Translations under genes and position numbers: made by a program
The notes under the pieces: model-generated
The model's input: the letters and a program-made list of their open reading frames with translations, nothing else
What the model was told of the DNA's origin: nothing
The model's database searches: none
Assembly: GCA_002838185.1 (NCBI GenBank)
Contig: CP017948.1
Span: 1,364,001 to 1,428,000 of the forward strand
Direction of reading: 5' to 3'
DNA length: 64,000 bases
Source of the DNA: Tenericutes bacterium MO-XQ
GTDB lineage: Bacteria > Bacillota_I > Bacilli_A > Acholeplasmatales > Acholeplasmataceae
Shown: one piece after another, positions 53,021 through 61,789 of the stretch
Numbering within the stretch: position 1 is the stretch's first letter
How the letters are laid out: every line of letters begins with the position of its first letter

Positions 53021-55174
53021 TTAATCTATGATAAACTGTGTGGTTGTTTCTGCTCTTTCTCTTAACTCATCTTCAAAAGCAACTCGATCAACAACACCTG
53101 GATAATAAATATCATTATAAACCTGGAACTCATCATAATTTCCAAAAACATAATCATTGGTTGCTACCCAGTAATACGCATCCATATCAATATCAAACTC
53201 TGATAAACCTTCTTTTAAACTGTATTCTACACTTGAATTATATAACAATGACATCACTTCATTACCTTTGATGTAGACGGATATAATTTGGTTATCAAAT
53301 GGGAATATTTTATATGTTGTCGCAACCGTAATCGCTTGTCCGCTTACAAGTGAATCCCTAGTTCCTCCACTGTTATGGATTCCTATATCAGCACCTGCTG
53401 CATCTCTTATGACTTCTGCCATAAACTTAGTTAATGCAATTCTATCATAACTGTCAGCAGCGTATAAAATTGCTTCATTTAATAAAGGTTCTATTTGATC
53501 AACATACGTTTGAATGAGTGCTTCTAAGCCTGGATGAGGTGTCAGTAATCTTGTATCATCTGATCTAAATAAATTATCATAACTTACTAATGATAATTTA
53601 TTTGAACTATCTACAACATAAGATAGATATCCAAGCGCTCTTGCATTAGATGATGCTTGCAATACTGGAACTCCTGAAATCAGTGATAATTCAGTTCTAT
53701 GCGTATGACCATTAAAGACAGCATCAACAGATCCATTTAAAGCCATTTGCTCATTGTAGTAACTATCTACAGCATGATTAATGGTAAAGATTGCATCTAC
53801 TTGATACTCATTGATTAATATATCGGTGTAATACTGTGTCCAATACGTTGGACTTTGAAACTCATAATCTTCGACTCTACTTTTTGAAATCGATGACTCT
53901 AATCCTGAACCTATCGTTCCAATAACGCCTATTTTTAAATCACCTTTTTCAATGATTGCGTATGCATCAACAAAATCAGGTCTTTTTTCAGTGTCTTTAT
54001 AAAACAGATTTGCTGCAAGTAATGGATACTCAGCTTTAGTTCCTAAAGTTGTTGGATCAAAGTATTCAATAACTGTTTCTATACCCCAATCAAACTCATG
54101 ATTACCCACGACAAATACATCTAAATTCATATAGTTAAACATATCAATCATAGATGCTCCGTAGTAAAAGTTTGATAATACATTGCCCTGTAATAAATCT
54201 CCACCACTTAAAAATAAGGTCTCATAAGGATTATGATCATATTCATCTAAAATCACATTCCCTATCCTTGAAAGTCCCATTTCATCATCATTTTCTAATA
54301 TAGATCCATGGGTATCATTGATGTAAAAAACATTTAAATCATCAACATTAACACTGTCATCATTTTCTTCTACCTGAACTGCAACTACTTGTTCTACTTC
54401 ATGTCCAAATGAATCAGTGATTTTGTAATATAATGGGTAAATGCCAACTGTATTTAGATCAACCATCTCATCATTGACAACAACTGCATGAGTGATGTCT
54501 CCATCTTCTTGGTCATATGCACCAATAAGCTTCATATAATCTGGATTTTCATCTCCAATATAAAAATAAATACGGTTATATCCTGAAATGATAGGTTCTT
54601 CATTATCATAAACATGAACAACAAATCTTTCTACAGTTCGATTTCCAGTTGAATCATATATCGTTACAGTGATTTCATAATCGCCTGTCAATTCAAAATT
54701 TACATGTCCGCTAAACATAATGTTTTCTGAGATGTCTCCATCAATATTGTCATAAGCTTTGATCATACTTTCGTAGTCAATAACTTCTTGACCTATATAA
54801 TAATAAAACTCCCTAACTCCTTCAAAATAAGGTGCAATATAATCAATAGTTTGTGCTTCTTCATTAACTTGAACTTTAATACTAGCGGTTATTTTGCTAC
54901 CATAACTATCTTCTACTTTATAATAAACATTGTATTGACCTTCAGTTTGATAATCAACTTCTTGGTCATCTATGATAATATTAGTGATGGATTCACCTAA
55001 GTAATCTACAGCACTAACTCCATCAAGATAATTTGGAAGATCATCACCTATCGTGTACTCAATATTTTTTAAACCATCAATTTGAGGTAATCCAAGTTGA
55101 GTGTTATTTTGTGATTCACACCCTTGAATCAAAAATAAAACTACAAGTAATAATATTAATTTTGCAATTTTCAT
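53021..55174 (-). CDS. Surface 5'-nucleotidase-like metallophosphatase with three Ig-like repeats
   Basis: 717 residues from ATG 55174 (AAAGGATG upstream). Lipobox IQGC (Cys 18). Three DUF5011-like repeats of about 75 residues follow (residues ~33-270), each ending in a VxVDSxGN-type strand. Then a UshA-type calcineurin fold: FYINDTHGSILEN, LSGGDLLQGN, VVGNHEFDWG, FTINHAVDSYYNE and FNGHTHRTELS, and a 5'-nucleotidase C-terminal domain (IGIHNSGGTRDSL, YKIFPFDNQIISVYIKGNEV). It probably releases nucleosides from external nucleotides. Confidence 0.88.
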   Translation of the reverse strand: MKIAKLILLLVVLFLIQGCESQNNTQLGLPQIDGLKNIEYTIGDDLPNYLDGVSAVDYLGESITNIIIDDQEVDYQTEGQYNVYYKVEDSYGSKITASIKVQVNEEAQTIDYIAPYFEGVREFYYYIGQEVIDYESMIKAYDNIDGDISENIMFSGHVNFELTGDYEITVTIYDSTGNRTVERFVVHVYDNEEPIISGYNRIYFYIGDENPDYMKLIGAYDQEDGDITHAVVVNDEMVDLNTVGIYPLYYKITDSFGHEVEQVVAVQVEENDDSVNVDDLNVFYINDTHGSILENDDEMGLSRIGNVILDEYDHNPYETLFLSGGDLLQGNVLSNFYYGASMIDMFNYMNLDVFVVGNHEFDWGIETVIEYFDPTTLGTKAEYPLLAANLFYKDTEKRPDFVDAYAIIEKGDLKIGVIGTIGSGLESSISKSRVEDYEFQSPTYWTQYYTDILINEYQVDAIFTINHAVDSYYNEQMALNGSVDAVFNGHTHRTELSLISGVPVLQASSNARALGYLSYVVDSSNKLSLVSYDNLFRSDDTRLLTPHPGLEALIQTYVDQIEPLLNEAILYAADSYDRIALTKFMAEVIRDAAGADIGIHNSGGTRDSLVSGQAITVATTYKIFPFDNQIISVYIKGNEVMSLLYNSSVEYSLKEGLSEFDIDMDAYYWVATNDYVFGNYDEFQVYNDIYYPGVVDRVAFEDELRERAETTTQFIID

Positions 55175-55269
55175 GTCGCATACCATCCTTTGCAAAAGTA
55201 TTATAACATAGTTTATGTTTATCATAGATAAAATATGTTATAATAACTAAAGTAAAAGAGGTGGACACA

Positions 55270-55833
55270 ATGAAAAAACAACATACTTTATGGGAGCTCT
55301 TCTGGACTTTTTTTAAGATTGGTGCACTGACCTTCGGTGGTGGTTTAGCGATGATGCCAATCATGCGCCGTGAGGTTGTCCATAATAAAAATTGGGTCGA
55401 TGATGAAGACGTTTTAAAAATCTTGGTGATATCAGAATCAACACCAGGAGTTTTTGCGATTAATTCAGCAACTTTCATTGGCTTTAAAATCGCTAAATTC
55501 AAAGGTAGTTTACTCGCAACTTTAGGTGTTATACTTCCTTCTTTTATCATTATATCTATCATTTCATTGTTCATTATTGAATTTAAAGAAAACCAGTTAG
55601 TTGCATACGCATTTTATGGCATACAAGCTGGTGTTGCAGTTTTAATATTTAAAGCAGCGATTAAATTATCTAAAAAAATACATTTCACAATATTCTCAGT
55701 AGCCATTTTAATCGCATCTATTTTGATTTCAATGTTTACAGAAATAAGCGTTATTTATATATTATTAGTGAGTGCTCTTTTAGCAATCATCTTTGGTTAT
55801 GTTGAAAGTTTGAAAGGAGCTAAATCATTATGA
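55270..55833 (+). CDS. ChrA/CHR-type transporter, half protein 1
   Basis: 187 residues. CHR-domain motif FFKIGALTFGGGLAMMPIMRREVV, then SESTPGVFAINSATFIGF and about five helices. Family members export chromate, although many half-size pairs have unknown substrates. ATG 55270 after GAGGTGG; a GTG three codons upstream sits in that RBS. Overlaps the second half by four bases (ATGA). Confidence 0.88.
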   Translation: MKKQHTLWELFWTFFKIGALTFGGGLAMMPIMRREVVHNKNWVDDEDVLKILVISESTPGVFAINSATFIGFKIAKFKGSLLATLGVILPSFIIISIISLFIIEFKENQLVAYAFYGIQAGVAVLIFKAAIKLSKKIHFTIFSVAILIASILISMFTEISVIYILLVSALLAIIFGYVESLKGAKSL

Positions 55834-56408
55834 TTATTGAATTTTTAAGGCTCTTTTGGATGTTTTTTAAGATAGGATTATTCACCTTTGGTGGTGGATA
55901 TGCAATGATTCCTCTAATCGAGCAAGAAATTGTTGGCGGTGGTTATATTGATCAAGCTTTACTTTATGATTTTATTGGTATAGCTGAATCTACTCCTGGT
56001 CCGATTGCAATCAATATGGCAACATTTATTGGTACTCATGAACTTGGTGTTTTGGGTGCTGTTGCAGCAACCATTGGAGTAGCCCTTCCAAGTTTTATTA
56101 TAATTTTATTAATTGCATCACTTGGCAGTAAGTTCTTAAATTCGAGAATAGTTAATGAAGCATTTAAAGGTTTAAAACCTGCGGTCATTGGTTTAATCTT
56201 AAGTGTCTCTGTCGGACTATTTATTCGTGGCATCTTCCCAAATATAAAACTTTCTGAGCTGATTATTAATTTTAGTGGATTTAATTATAAAAATCTGATT
56301 ATTTTGGTTATTGTTTTCTTATTTGCATTTTTAAAAAAGAAATCAAGTCCAGTACAAATTATTCTCTTATCAGCCATTTTGGGTATTGGTATATATTTAA
56401 TACTATAG
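55830..56408 (+). CDS. ChrA/CHR-type transporter, half protein 2
   Basis: 192 residues. Same motif: FFKIGLFTFGGGYAMIPLIEQEIV, AESTPGPIAINMATFIGTHE. The two halves are opposite-oriented partners forming one transporter. GGAG is six bases before ATG. Nine bases before the phosphodiesterase gene. Confidence 0.88.
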   Translation: MIIEFLRLFWMFFKIGLFTFGGGYAMIPLIEQEIVGGGYIDQALLYDFIGIAESTPGPIAINMATFIGTHELGVLGAVAATIGVALPSFIIILLIASLGSKFLNSRIVNEAFKGLKPAVIGLILSVSVGLFIRGIFPNIKLSELIINFSGFNYKNLIILVIVFLFAFLKKKSSPVQIILLSAILGIGIYLIL

Positions 56409-56417
56409 AGGTAGATC

Positions 56418-57164
56418 ATGAAAGATTTGACATGGTTAAAAGAAAACTTAATCGCCCATAGAGGATTACATTCACTAGATCAAAGTGTTCCTGAAAATTC
56501 ACTAGAATCATTTAAACTTGCAATTGAATCAGGATATAGTATAGAGTTTGATATTAACTTAACAAAAGATGATGTCGTGGTTGTTTTTCATGATTTTAAT
56601 TTAAACCGTATGTTTCAAGTTAATAAGAATATAGATGAACTTACTTATGAAGAACTTAAAACCTATAAATTAAAGAATCAAGAGCATGTTCCTACTTTAA
56701 AAGAGGTATTAGAGCTTATTGATGGCAAAATACCTATCCTTATTGAACTTAAACCGCATGGACATGTTAAAAAACTATGCAAAGCGTTTATGAAAGTCAT
56801 GGAAAATTATCATGGGACTTATGCAGCATTTAGTTTTCATCCTAGTGTCGTTTATTACTTAAAAAAACATCATAAAGATGTCATTAGAGGACAAATTTCA
56901 GAATATTTCAAATCTGATCAAAAGATGTCTAAGATTGCTAAATTTTTTATGAGGAGCATGGCATTTAATATATTTACAAAACCCGATTTTATTAGTTATG
57001 GTATTTATGATATGCCGAATAAGTATTTAGATAAATTAAAGAAAAAAGGCATAACAATTATTAGTTATGCCGCTAGATCTCAAAACGATTTTGATTTTGT
57101 AAAAACACATTACGATAATGTCGTTTTTGAATATTTCGATCCAGAGAAAAAGGTGCTCAAATAA
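56418..57164 (+). CDS. Glycerophosphodiester phosphodiesterase (GDPD family)
   Basis: 248 residues, cytoplasmic. GDPD motifs: LIAHRGLHSLDQSVPENSLESF with catalytic His and the PENS segment, YSIEFDINLTKDDVVVVFHDFNLNRM with the E-D and HD metal ligands, and PILIELKPHG. It splits glycerophosphodiesters to glycerol-3-phosphate. Last gene of the three-gene operon; ended by the terminator used as target by copy 3. Confidence 0.9.
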   Translation: MKDLTWLKENLIAHRGLHSLDQSVPENSLESFKLAIESGYSIEFDINLTKDDVVVVFHDFNLNRMFQVNKNIDELTYEELKTYKLKNQEHVPTLKEVLELIDGKIPILIELKPHGHVKKLCKAFMKVMENYHGTYAAFSFHPSVVYYLKKHHKDVIRGQISEYFKSDQKMSKIAKFFMRSMAFNIFTKPDFISYGIYDMPNKYLDKLKKKGITIISYAARSQNDFDFVKTHYDNVVFEYFDPEKKVLK

Positions 57165-57184
57165 CTTGAGCACCTAATTTTTTT
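57151..57184 (+). terminator. Terminator of the GDPD operon, split by copy 3
   Basis: AGGTGCTCAA / TTGAGCACCT, 10-bp perfect stem with loop ATAAC, then AATTTTTTT. The T-tract (57177-57184) is the duplicated target of copy 3, so it still follows the stem. Confidence 0.85.
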
Positions 57185-57259
57185 AGATGTATAAATTATT
57201 GTATGGTAAAGTATATGCTATAAATAATAGTGTGGTATACCATAAGATTATTTAAAGCA
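57185..57259 (+). repeat. Iterated end repeats, transposase 5' end of copy 3
   Basis: Outer unit ends at 57207, second direct unit at 57236 (spacing 29), inverted unit 57239-57259; the latter two meet as GTGTGGTATACCATA. Confidence 0.85.
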
Positions 57260-57269
57260 TTTTTTGAAG

Positions 57270-57335
57270 TTGTTAAAAAAAGAAAACCTCTTTATACTAT
57301 AAGTAACTGTTGACACTTAAGCTAAGGAGGTTTTC
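57270..57335 (+). promoter_or_regulatory. Transposase promoter and RBS-hiding foldback of copy 3
   Basis: TTGTTA (57270-57275), 17 bases, TATACT (57293-57298). GAAAACCTC (57282-57290) lies in the spacer and pairs with GAGGTTTTC (57327-57335), which carries the RBS and abuts the ATG. A promoter-born transcript lacks the first arm. Confidence 0.78.
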
Positions 57336-58631
57336 ATGTATGATTATACCATAGATATTTTACATCTTAATGCTTATAGACATCACATTGAATTATGTGA
57401 AACTAGGCAGTTAAATGATACGCTGATCATTGAGTTGAAATTTAAAAGAACACAGCTTATGTGTTCTATATGCGGTTCTACAGACCTTAAATTTCTAGGT
57501 TATAAATATCGAAAGATTATACATTCTATATTCACACACCAACAGTGTATTATAAGATTTCATCAACACAGATATCAATGTAAGATTTGCCAAAAAACAC
57601 TGAGTGAATCTAATCCGCTAGCAAGCAAGAATGAGAACTTAAGTTTATTTACTAAGGTATCTATACTTAACTACTTAAAAAGTTATGATCATACCTTTAC
57701 AGACGCAGCGCTACGTTATTATGTATCCATACAAAAGGTAATTGATCTTTTTGACACACATGTAGAAGCAAAGCCCAGAATGCTTCCAAAAGTCATGAAT
57801 ATAGATGAATTTTTCACAGCAAAGGTCAACAAATATAAATACGCTTGTGTTTTATATGATTTTATGAGTAGAAAAATTATAGATGTTCTAGCAACTAGAC
57901 ATAAACACTATCTATTAGACTACTTTTCAAGACGATCAATCAGTGAAAGATCAAGAGTTGAAGTCATCGTTATGGACATGTGGGACTCTTATAGGCAAGT
58001 CGCTAAAGTCGCTTTTCCTAAAGCTAAAATAGCCGTTGATTCATTTCATTTAATTAGAACACTAAATGAAGTTATAAAGCGTATAAGAATAGAGGTAATG
58101 AATAAATACCGGCTATATAAAAGTGGGCCACAGCATGACGATATGTATTATTACATGTTAAAGAAGTTTCATTACTTCTTTTTGAAAAACTATGAAGATA
58201 TCTATGATGGTAAATTTAAGATTCATAAGCTGAATAGTTATTGGCACAAATCTGATATTATGAACTATCTGCTGTCTATTGATGATGAACTCACAAGTGC
58301 TTATAGACTGAAAGAAAAGTATAGAGAATTCAATTTAACAGCACATTACGAATCATGTCAAGATGAACTAGAGCAGTTGATTGACGCATTTAGAAACCAC
58401 ACACATAAAGGCCTGAGAATATTTGGGAAAACACTAATCAATTGGAAAGATGAAATCATAAATTCATTTTTAATTTATGATGGTAGACGTATCTCAAATG
58501 GTCCGATTGAATCCGTCAATAACAAAATCAAGACAATAATTAAAACTGCTAATGGTATTAAAAAATTCACAAGACTCAAAAATAGAATCATGTATAGTAT
58601 TAACAAAGATATTCCGATCAAAAAAATGTAA
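57336..58631 (+). CDS. ISL3-family transposase, copy 3
   Basis: 431 residues, closely similar to copy 1: zinc ribbon (CSICGSTD ... CKICQKTL), HTH-like segment (FTDAALRYYVSIQKVIDLF), Asp in VMNIDEFFTAK, Asp in IVMDMWDSYRQ, VDSFHLIRTLN, and Glu in NGPIESVNNKIKTIIK. No break or frameshift; probably active. Confidence 0.92.
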   Translation: MYDYTIDILHLNAYRHHIELCETRQLNDTLIIELKFKRTQLMCSICGSTDLKFLGYKYRKIIHSIFTHQQCIIRFHQHRYQCKICQKTLSESNPLASKNENLSLFTKVSILNYLKSYDHTFTDAALRYYVSIQKVIDLFDTHVEAKPRMLPKVMNIDEFFTAKVNKYKYACVLYDFMSRKIIDVLATRHKHYLLDYFSRRSISERSRVEVIVMDMWDSYRQVAKVAFPKAKIAVDSFHLIRTLNEVIKRIRIEVMNKYRLYKSGPQHDDMYYYMLKKFHYFFLKNYEDIYDGKFKIHKLNSYWHKSDIMNYLLSIDDELTSAYRLKEKYREFNLTAHYESCQDELEQLIDAFRNHTHKGLRIFGKTLINWKDEIINSFLIYDGRRISNGPIESVNNKIKTIIKTANGIKKFTRLKNRIMYSINKDIPIKKM

Positions 58632-58652
58632 AAAGATAAGTGTTGACAGAAA

Positions 58653-58680
58653 AAAGGCAGACCCATTGGATCTGCCTTGA
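58653..58680 (+). terminator. Terminator inside copy 3, after the transposase gene
   Basis: AAGGCAGA and TCTGCCTT form an eight-base stem with a loop of about nine bases, then GATTTT. Confidence 0.6.
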
Positions 58681-58685
58681 TTTTG

Positions 58686-58770
58686 ACCATACGATTCTTG
58701 AAAGGTCGGTATGACCATACAATAATTGAAAGCCTTATTTAGTGTTTACCACACTATTATTTAAAGGCCC
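58686..58770 (-). repeat. Iterated end repeats, transposase 3' end of copy 3
   Basis: Three direct units reading inward on the minus strand, ending in TGTGGT or TATGGT at 58748, 58714 and 58686: spacings 34 and 28. Confidence 0.85.
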
Positions 58771-58776
58771 ATTTTT

Positions 58777-60384
58777 TTAGTCCATATCAACATCAAAACT
58801 TTCTAGTAAACCCTTCTTTTCAATAAATGCAGCATCTCCATGTTTTGTTAAGAACATGGTAATAAAGCTTGCTGCTACAAAGATTGTTGCATAAGGGAAT
58901 AATACAAGTCTTGTTTTAAATACGTAATCCATAAATACACCTGATAATATTGGAGTTAGTATTTGTGCTGCCATAGAAAATGCATAATAATATCCAGTAT
59001 ATTTACCAACATTTGAGCCTTTTGCAAGCTCCACAACCATTGGATATGAGTTTACATTAATCGTTGCCCAGCCAATACCGGTTAAACCAAAGACGATATA
59101 CATAATCCAACCCGTATCTTCATTAACAAACGATGCAGCTCCAAAACAAATAGCTAATAATACAATACCAATTAAAATAGATTTTTTACGTCCAATTTTT
59201 GTTGAGATAATACCTATTGGGATAAATGCGATGATTGCTGTCACATTTGCCACTAATAAAGGTAATGTAAATGATGGAATTTGGAGGACATGAGGTACAT
59301 AATCTGATACCTTAGAGATGATTGCGTTATATCCCATAAACCATAAGAAAACTGATGCTAATATTAAGATAAGTGATCGTTGTTTGTCTTTTGGTAGTTG
59401 TTTCATATCATGTGTTTCATCATCATCTTCAACAAGATTTAATCTTAACTCTTCTTCTATTTTTTCTTGAACGAGTTTAGGTTCTTTAACTTTCCATAAA
59501 AAGACAAGTAAAACAAGAAGCATGATGACACCAACAATAACAAATGCTAATGTGTAATGAACATACGATCTACCATCTAGGCCTAAAACAGTAAGCAGAA
59601 CCAATGATGTTGTTCCTGCAGCTGCACCCATCAGATTAATAATCGCATTTGCTTTACTTCTAAGTGGTTTAATCGTAACATCTGGCATGAGACTCACTGC
59701 CGGTGATCTAAAGACTGACATGGAGATTAATGCAATTAATAAAACACTCACGAAAACGATAAAATTAAGTGGACTTTCAACTGTTTCTTCCCAAGCTAAA
59801 GAAGATAAATAGGTCTGATAATAATCATTTAAGAATGCCAAATCACCTACAGATAATTCAGCACTTGTATTTTCTACAAGAATCTCATTGACTTTATCAT
59901 ATGTATTGGTCATGAATCGATCGTATTGTGCTTGAGTAATGCTACCATTATTAAGCTTGGTTACTCTTTCAACTTGCATATCATTGAGAAGACCATCCCA
60001 AAATGTTTCTAATCTTCTTTCATCGTTATCTTTATAGTTTTCGTATAATCCTATGATTTCTGTTTGCTCAATTCTTGCTGTTTGAATATTATCCATAAAT
60101 GATAAACTCATAAATGCAAATGCCGCAACCACAGTCCCTACAATAACAAAAGGAGTTCTTCTTCCTTTTTTATGATTGGATCTATCAGAAATTGCACCAA
60201 ATATTGGCAACATAAATAAAGCTAATATGTTATCAAGTGCCATGACTAATCCAGATGTAGTTTGGTTTAAACCAAATTTATCGATCATAATTTTGGCAAT
60301 GATATTATCATATGTTTGCCAAAAAATAGTAATAATGAAAAATGCCAACCCTACATAAAATGTTTTCTTGTAATTTAGTTTCAT
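58777..60384 (-). CDS. MFS transporter, SLC45-like (sugar/proton symporter type)
   Basis: 535 residues, about 12 helices. Opening GLAFFIITIFWQTYDNIIAKIM and the loop FGAISDRSNHKKGRRTPFVIVG resemble SLC45/sucrose-type MFS carriers. A large extracytoplasmic insert of about 115 residues (roughly 105-205) is unusual. Sugar uptake is a guess from family likeness. The stop codon overlaps the target duplication of copy 3, but the reading frame is intact. Its extended -10 promoter (TGCTATAAT) overlaps a palindrome. Confidence 0.82.
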   Translation of the reverse strand: MKLNYKKTFYVGLAFFIITIFWQTYDNIIAKIMIDKFGLNQTTSGLVMALDNILALFMLPIFGAISDRSNHKKGRRTPFVIVGTVVAAFAFMSLSFMDNIQTARIEQTEIIGLYENYKDNDERRLETFWDGLLNDMQVERVTKLNNGSITQAQYDRFMTNTYDKVNEILVENTSAELSVGDLAFLNDYYQTYLSSLAWEETVESPLNFIVFVSVLLIALISMSVFRSPAVSLMPDVTIKPLRSKANAIINLMGAAAGTTSLVLLTVLGLDGRSYVHYTLAFVIVGVIMLLVLLVFLWKVKEPKLVQEKIEEELRLNLVEDDDETHDMKQLPKDKQRSLILILASVFLWFMGYNAIISKVSDYVPHVLQIPSFTLPLLVANVTAIIAFIPIGIISTKIGRKKSILIGIVLLAICFGAASFVNEDTGWIMYIVFGLTGIGWATINVNSYPMVVELAKGSNVGKYTGYYYAFSMAAQILTPILSGVFMDYVFKTRLVLFPYATIFVAASFITMFLTKHGDAAFIEKKGLLESFDVDMD

Positions 60385-60422
60385 GTTTTACTCCCTTTGA
60401 TTCAATTTAATTTAATCTTATT

Positions 60423-60439
60423 ATAGCAAAGATTGCTAT
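60423..60439. promoter_or_regulatory. Palindrome over the MFS transporter promoter
   Basis: ATAGCAA - AGA - TTGCTAT, perfect seven-base arms. On the minus strand its 3' arm runs into the extended -10 TGCTATAAT, so a bound protein would block the polymerase. Different from the CG-centred glucan operators. Confidence 0.5.
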
Positions 60440-60470
60440 CATTTAAAATGACATTTACAAATAATGTAGA

Positions 60471-60498
60471 AAAAGGAGAGGTAATGACCTCTCCTTTT
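60471..60498 (-). terminator. Terminator of the 2-oxoacid oxidoreductase operon
   Basis: AAAAGGAGAGGT / ACCTCTCCTTTT, 12-bp perfect stem with a four-base loop; T-run in the minus sense. Confidence 0.8.
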
Positions 60499-60519
60499 AT
60501 GCTAGATAATTTTTAAGTT

Positions 60520-61053
60520 TTAAGAAACATATTCAAAACCAACAGCAATTGCTTTTTGGTTTACTGGTAATAATGCTTGTTTTTCACCAGTTAAAAAATG
60601 TTTTAAGCTTTCTACGATTACATCTTCTTTAAAGATATTATTAATCTTCAAATATGCGCCTAACATTACCATGTTTGCGACTTGTGGTTTGTTGAGTTCA
60701 TTGGCAATCTCATTCATTGGAATACCATAAACATGACATTTTTGTTTAACTTTTTCTTCAATCAAAGATGCGTTATAGAAAATATTTCCTTCATCAGTCA
60801 CTAGTTCTTGAAACTTATGAAGTGATGGTAAGTTGAAGACCATTAAGTCATCAGCTTTTTTAAAGATTGGTGAATATATTGGTTTATCACTAATAGTTAC
60901 AGCACAGTTTGCAGTACCACCTCTAGTTTCAGGTCCATAAGTTGGAACCCATACACTATAGAGTCCTTGCAAGTTTGCTGCATAAGCAATGAGTTGTCCA
61001 GTTAGCATTACACCTTGGCCACCAAAGCCAGCGATTCTAATTCTTCTAATCAT
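60520..61053 (-). CDS. 2-oxoacid:ferredoxin oxidoreductase, gamma subunit
   Basis: 177 residues. POR gamma fold with IRIAGFGGQGVMLTGQLIAYAA and VPTYGPETRGGTANCAVTIS. It forms part of the enzyme that oxidatively decarboxylates a 2-oxoacid to acyl-CoA with ferredoxin as acceptor. Overlaps the beta subunit gene by eight bases. Confidence 0.92.
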   Translation of the reverse strand: MIRRIRIAGFGGQGVMLTGQLIAYAANLQGLYSVWVPTYGPETRGGTANCAVTISDKPIYSPIFKKADDLMVFNLPSLHKFQELVTDEGNIFYNASLIEEKVKQKCHVYGIPMNEIANELNKPQVANMVMLGAYLKINNIFKEDVIVESLKHFLTGEKQALLPVNQKAIAVGFEYVS

Positions 61054-61789
61054 GACTCATCACATCCTTAAACACACCTAGTGGAAAGATTGGAACCATT
61101 TCTTCTTTAACGCGTTGCATTGCGTCAAATGGCTTCATCTTCCAATTTACCGGACATGTTGATAAAACTTCTATCATTGAAAAACCTTTACCATCAATTT
61201 GATATTGAAAAGCTTTTTTAATTGCTTTTTTAGCTTTTCTTATGTTTGGAACATCTGTCAACATGACACGTTCAACATATGCTGCACCATCGACCTGTCC
61301 TAAAATTTCTGACATCTTAATTGGTCCACCATGTAAAGATTGAATTCTACCATCTTGTGATGTAGTTGTTTTTTGTCCAAGTAATGTTGTAGGGGCCATT
61401 TGACCACCAGTCATACCATATGTTGTGTTGTTCGCATAAATGACTGTGATATTTTCTCCACGATTTGCAGCATGAATTGTTTCTGCAATACCAATAGATG
61501 CTAAGTCACCATCGCCTTGATATGTGAAAACTATATTTTCAGGCAGTGATCTTTTGACACCGGTTGCAACCGCACAAGCTCTACCATGAGCAGCTTGTTG
61601 CATATCGCAATTAAAATATTCATAACTAAATACTGAACACCCAACTGATGCAACACCAACAGTATGGTCTAATACACCAAGCTCGTCAAGTACTTCAGCA
61701 ACTAACTTATGTAGAATACCATGCGTACATCCAGGACAATAATGTGTTCTATTATCTGTTAAACCAGAACTTCTTTCATATTTAATCAT
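61046..61789 (-). CDS. 2-oxoacid:ferredoxin oxidoreductase, beta (TPP-binding) subunit
   Basis: 247 residues. The cluster-ligand start HYCPGCTHGILHK, and the thiamine diphosphate site AVATGVKRSLPENIVFTYQGDGDLASIGIAETIHAANRGENITVIYANNTTYGMTGGQ with the GDG...N motif. Vor/Kor type. Abuts the alpha gene. Confidence 0.93.
   Translation of the reverse strand: MIKYERSSGLTDNRTHYCPGCTHGILHKLVAEVLDELGVLDHTVGVASVGCSVFSYEYFNCDMQQAAHGRACAVATGVKRSLPENIVFTYQGDGDLASIGIAETIHAANRGENITVIYANNTTYGMTGGQMAPTTLLGQKTTTSQDGRIQSLHGGPIKMSEILGQVDGAAYVERVMLTDVPNIRKAKKAIKKAFQYQIDGKGFSMIEVLSTCPVNWKMKPFDAMQRVKEEMVPIFPLGVFKDVMSHD

Larger units (their letters stand above)
57185..58770 (+). mobile_element. ISL3-like insertion sequence, copy 3 (1,586 bp)
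   Basis: Bounded by 8-bp direct repeats ATTTTTTT at 57177-57184 and 58771-58778. Terminal units 57185-57207 and 58748-58770 end inward in TATGGT and TGTGGT. One transposase on the plus strand. Same length to the base as copy 1. Inserted just after the GDPD terminator stem, with the transposase 5' end nearest the stem, the same geometry as copies 1 and 2. Confidence 0.88.

Noticed and set aside
38926-58770. Copies 2 and 3 as the arms of a 20-kb composite transposon carrying corA, hydrogenase and amylase genes
   Set aside because: Each element has its own perfect and different 8-bp target duplication, so each inserted separately.
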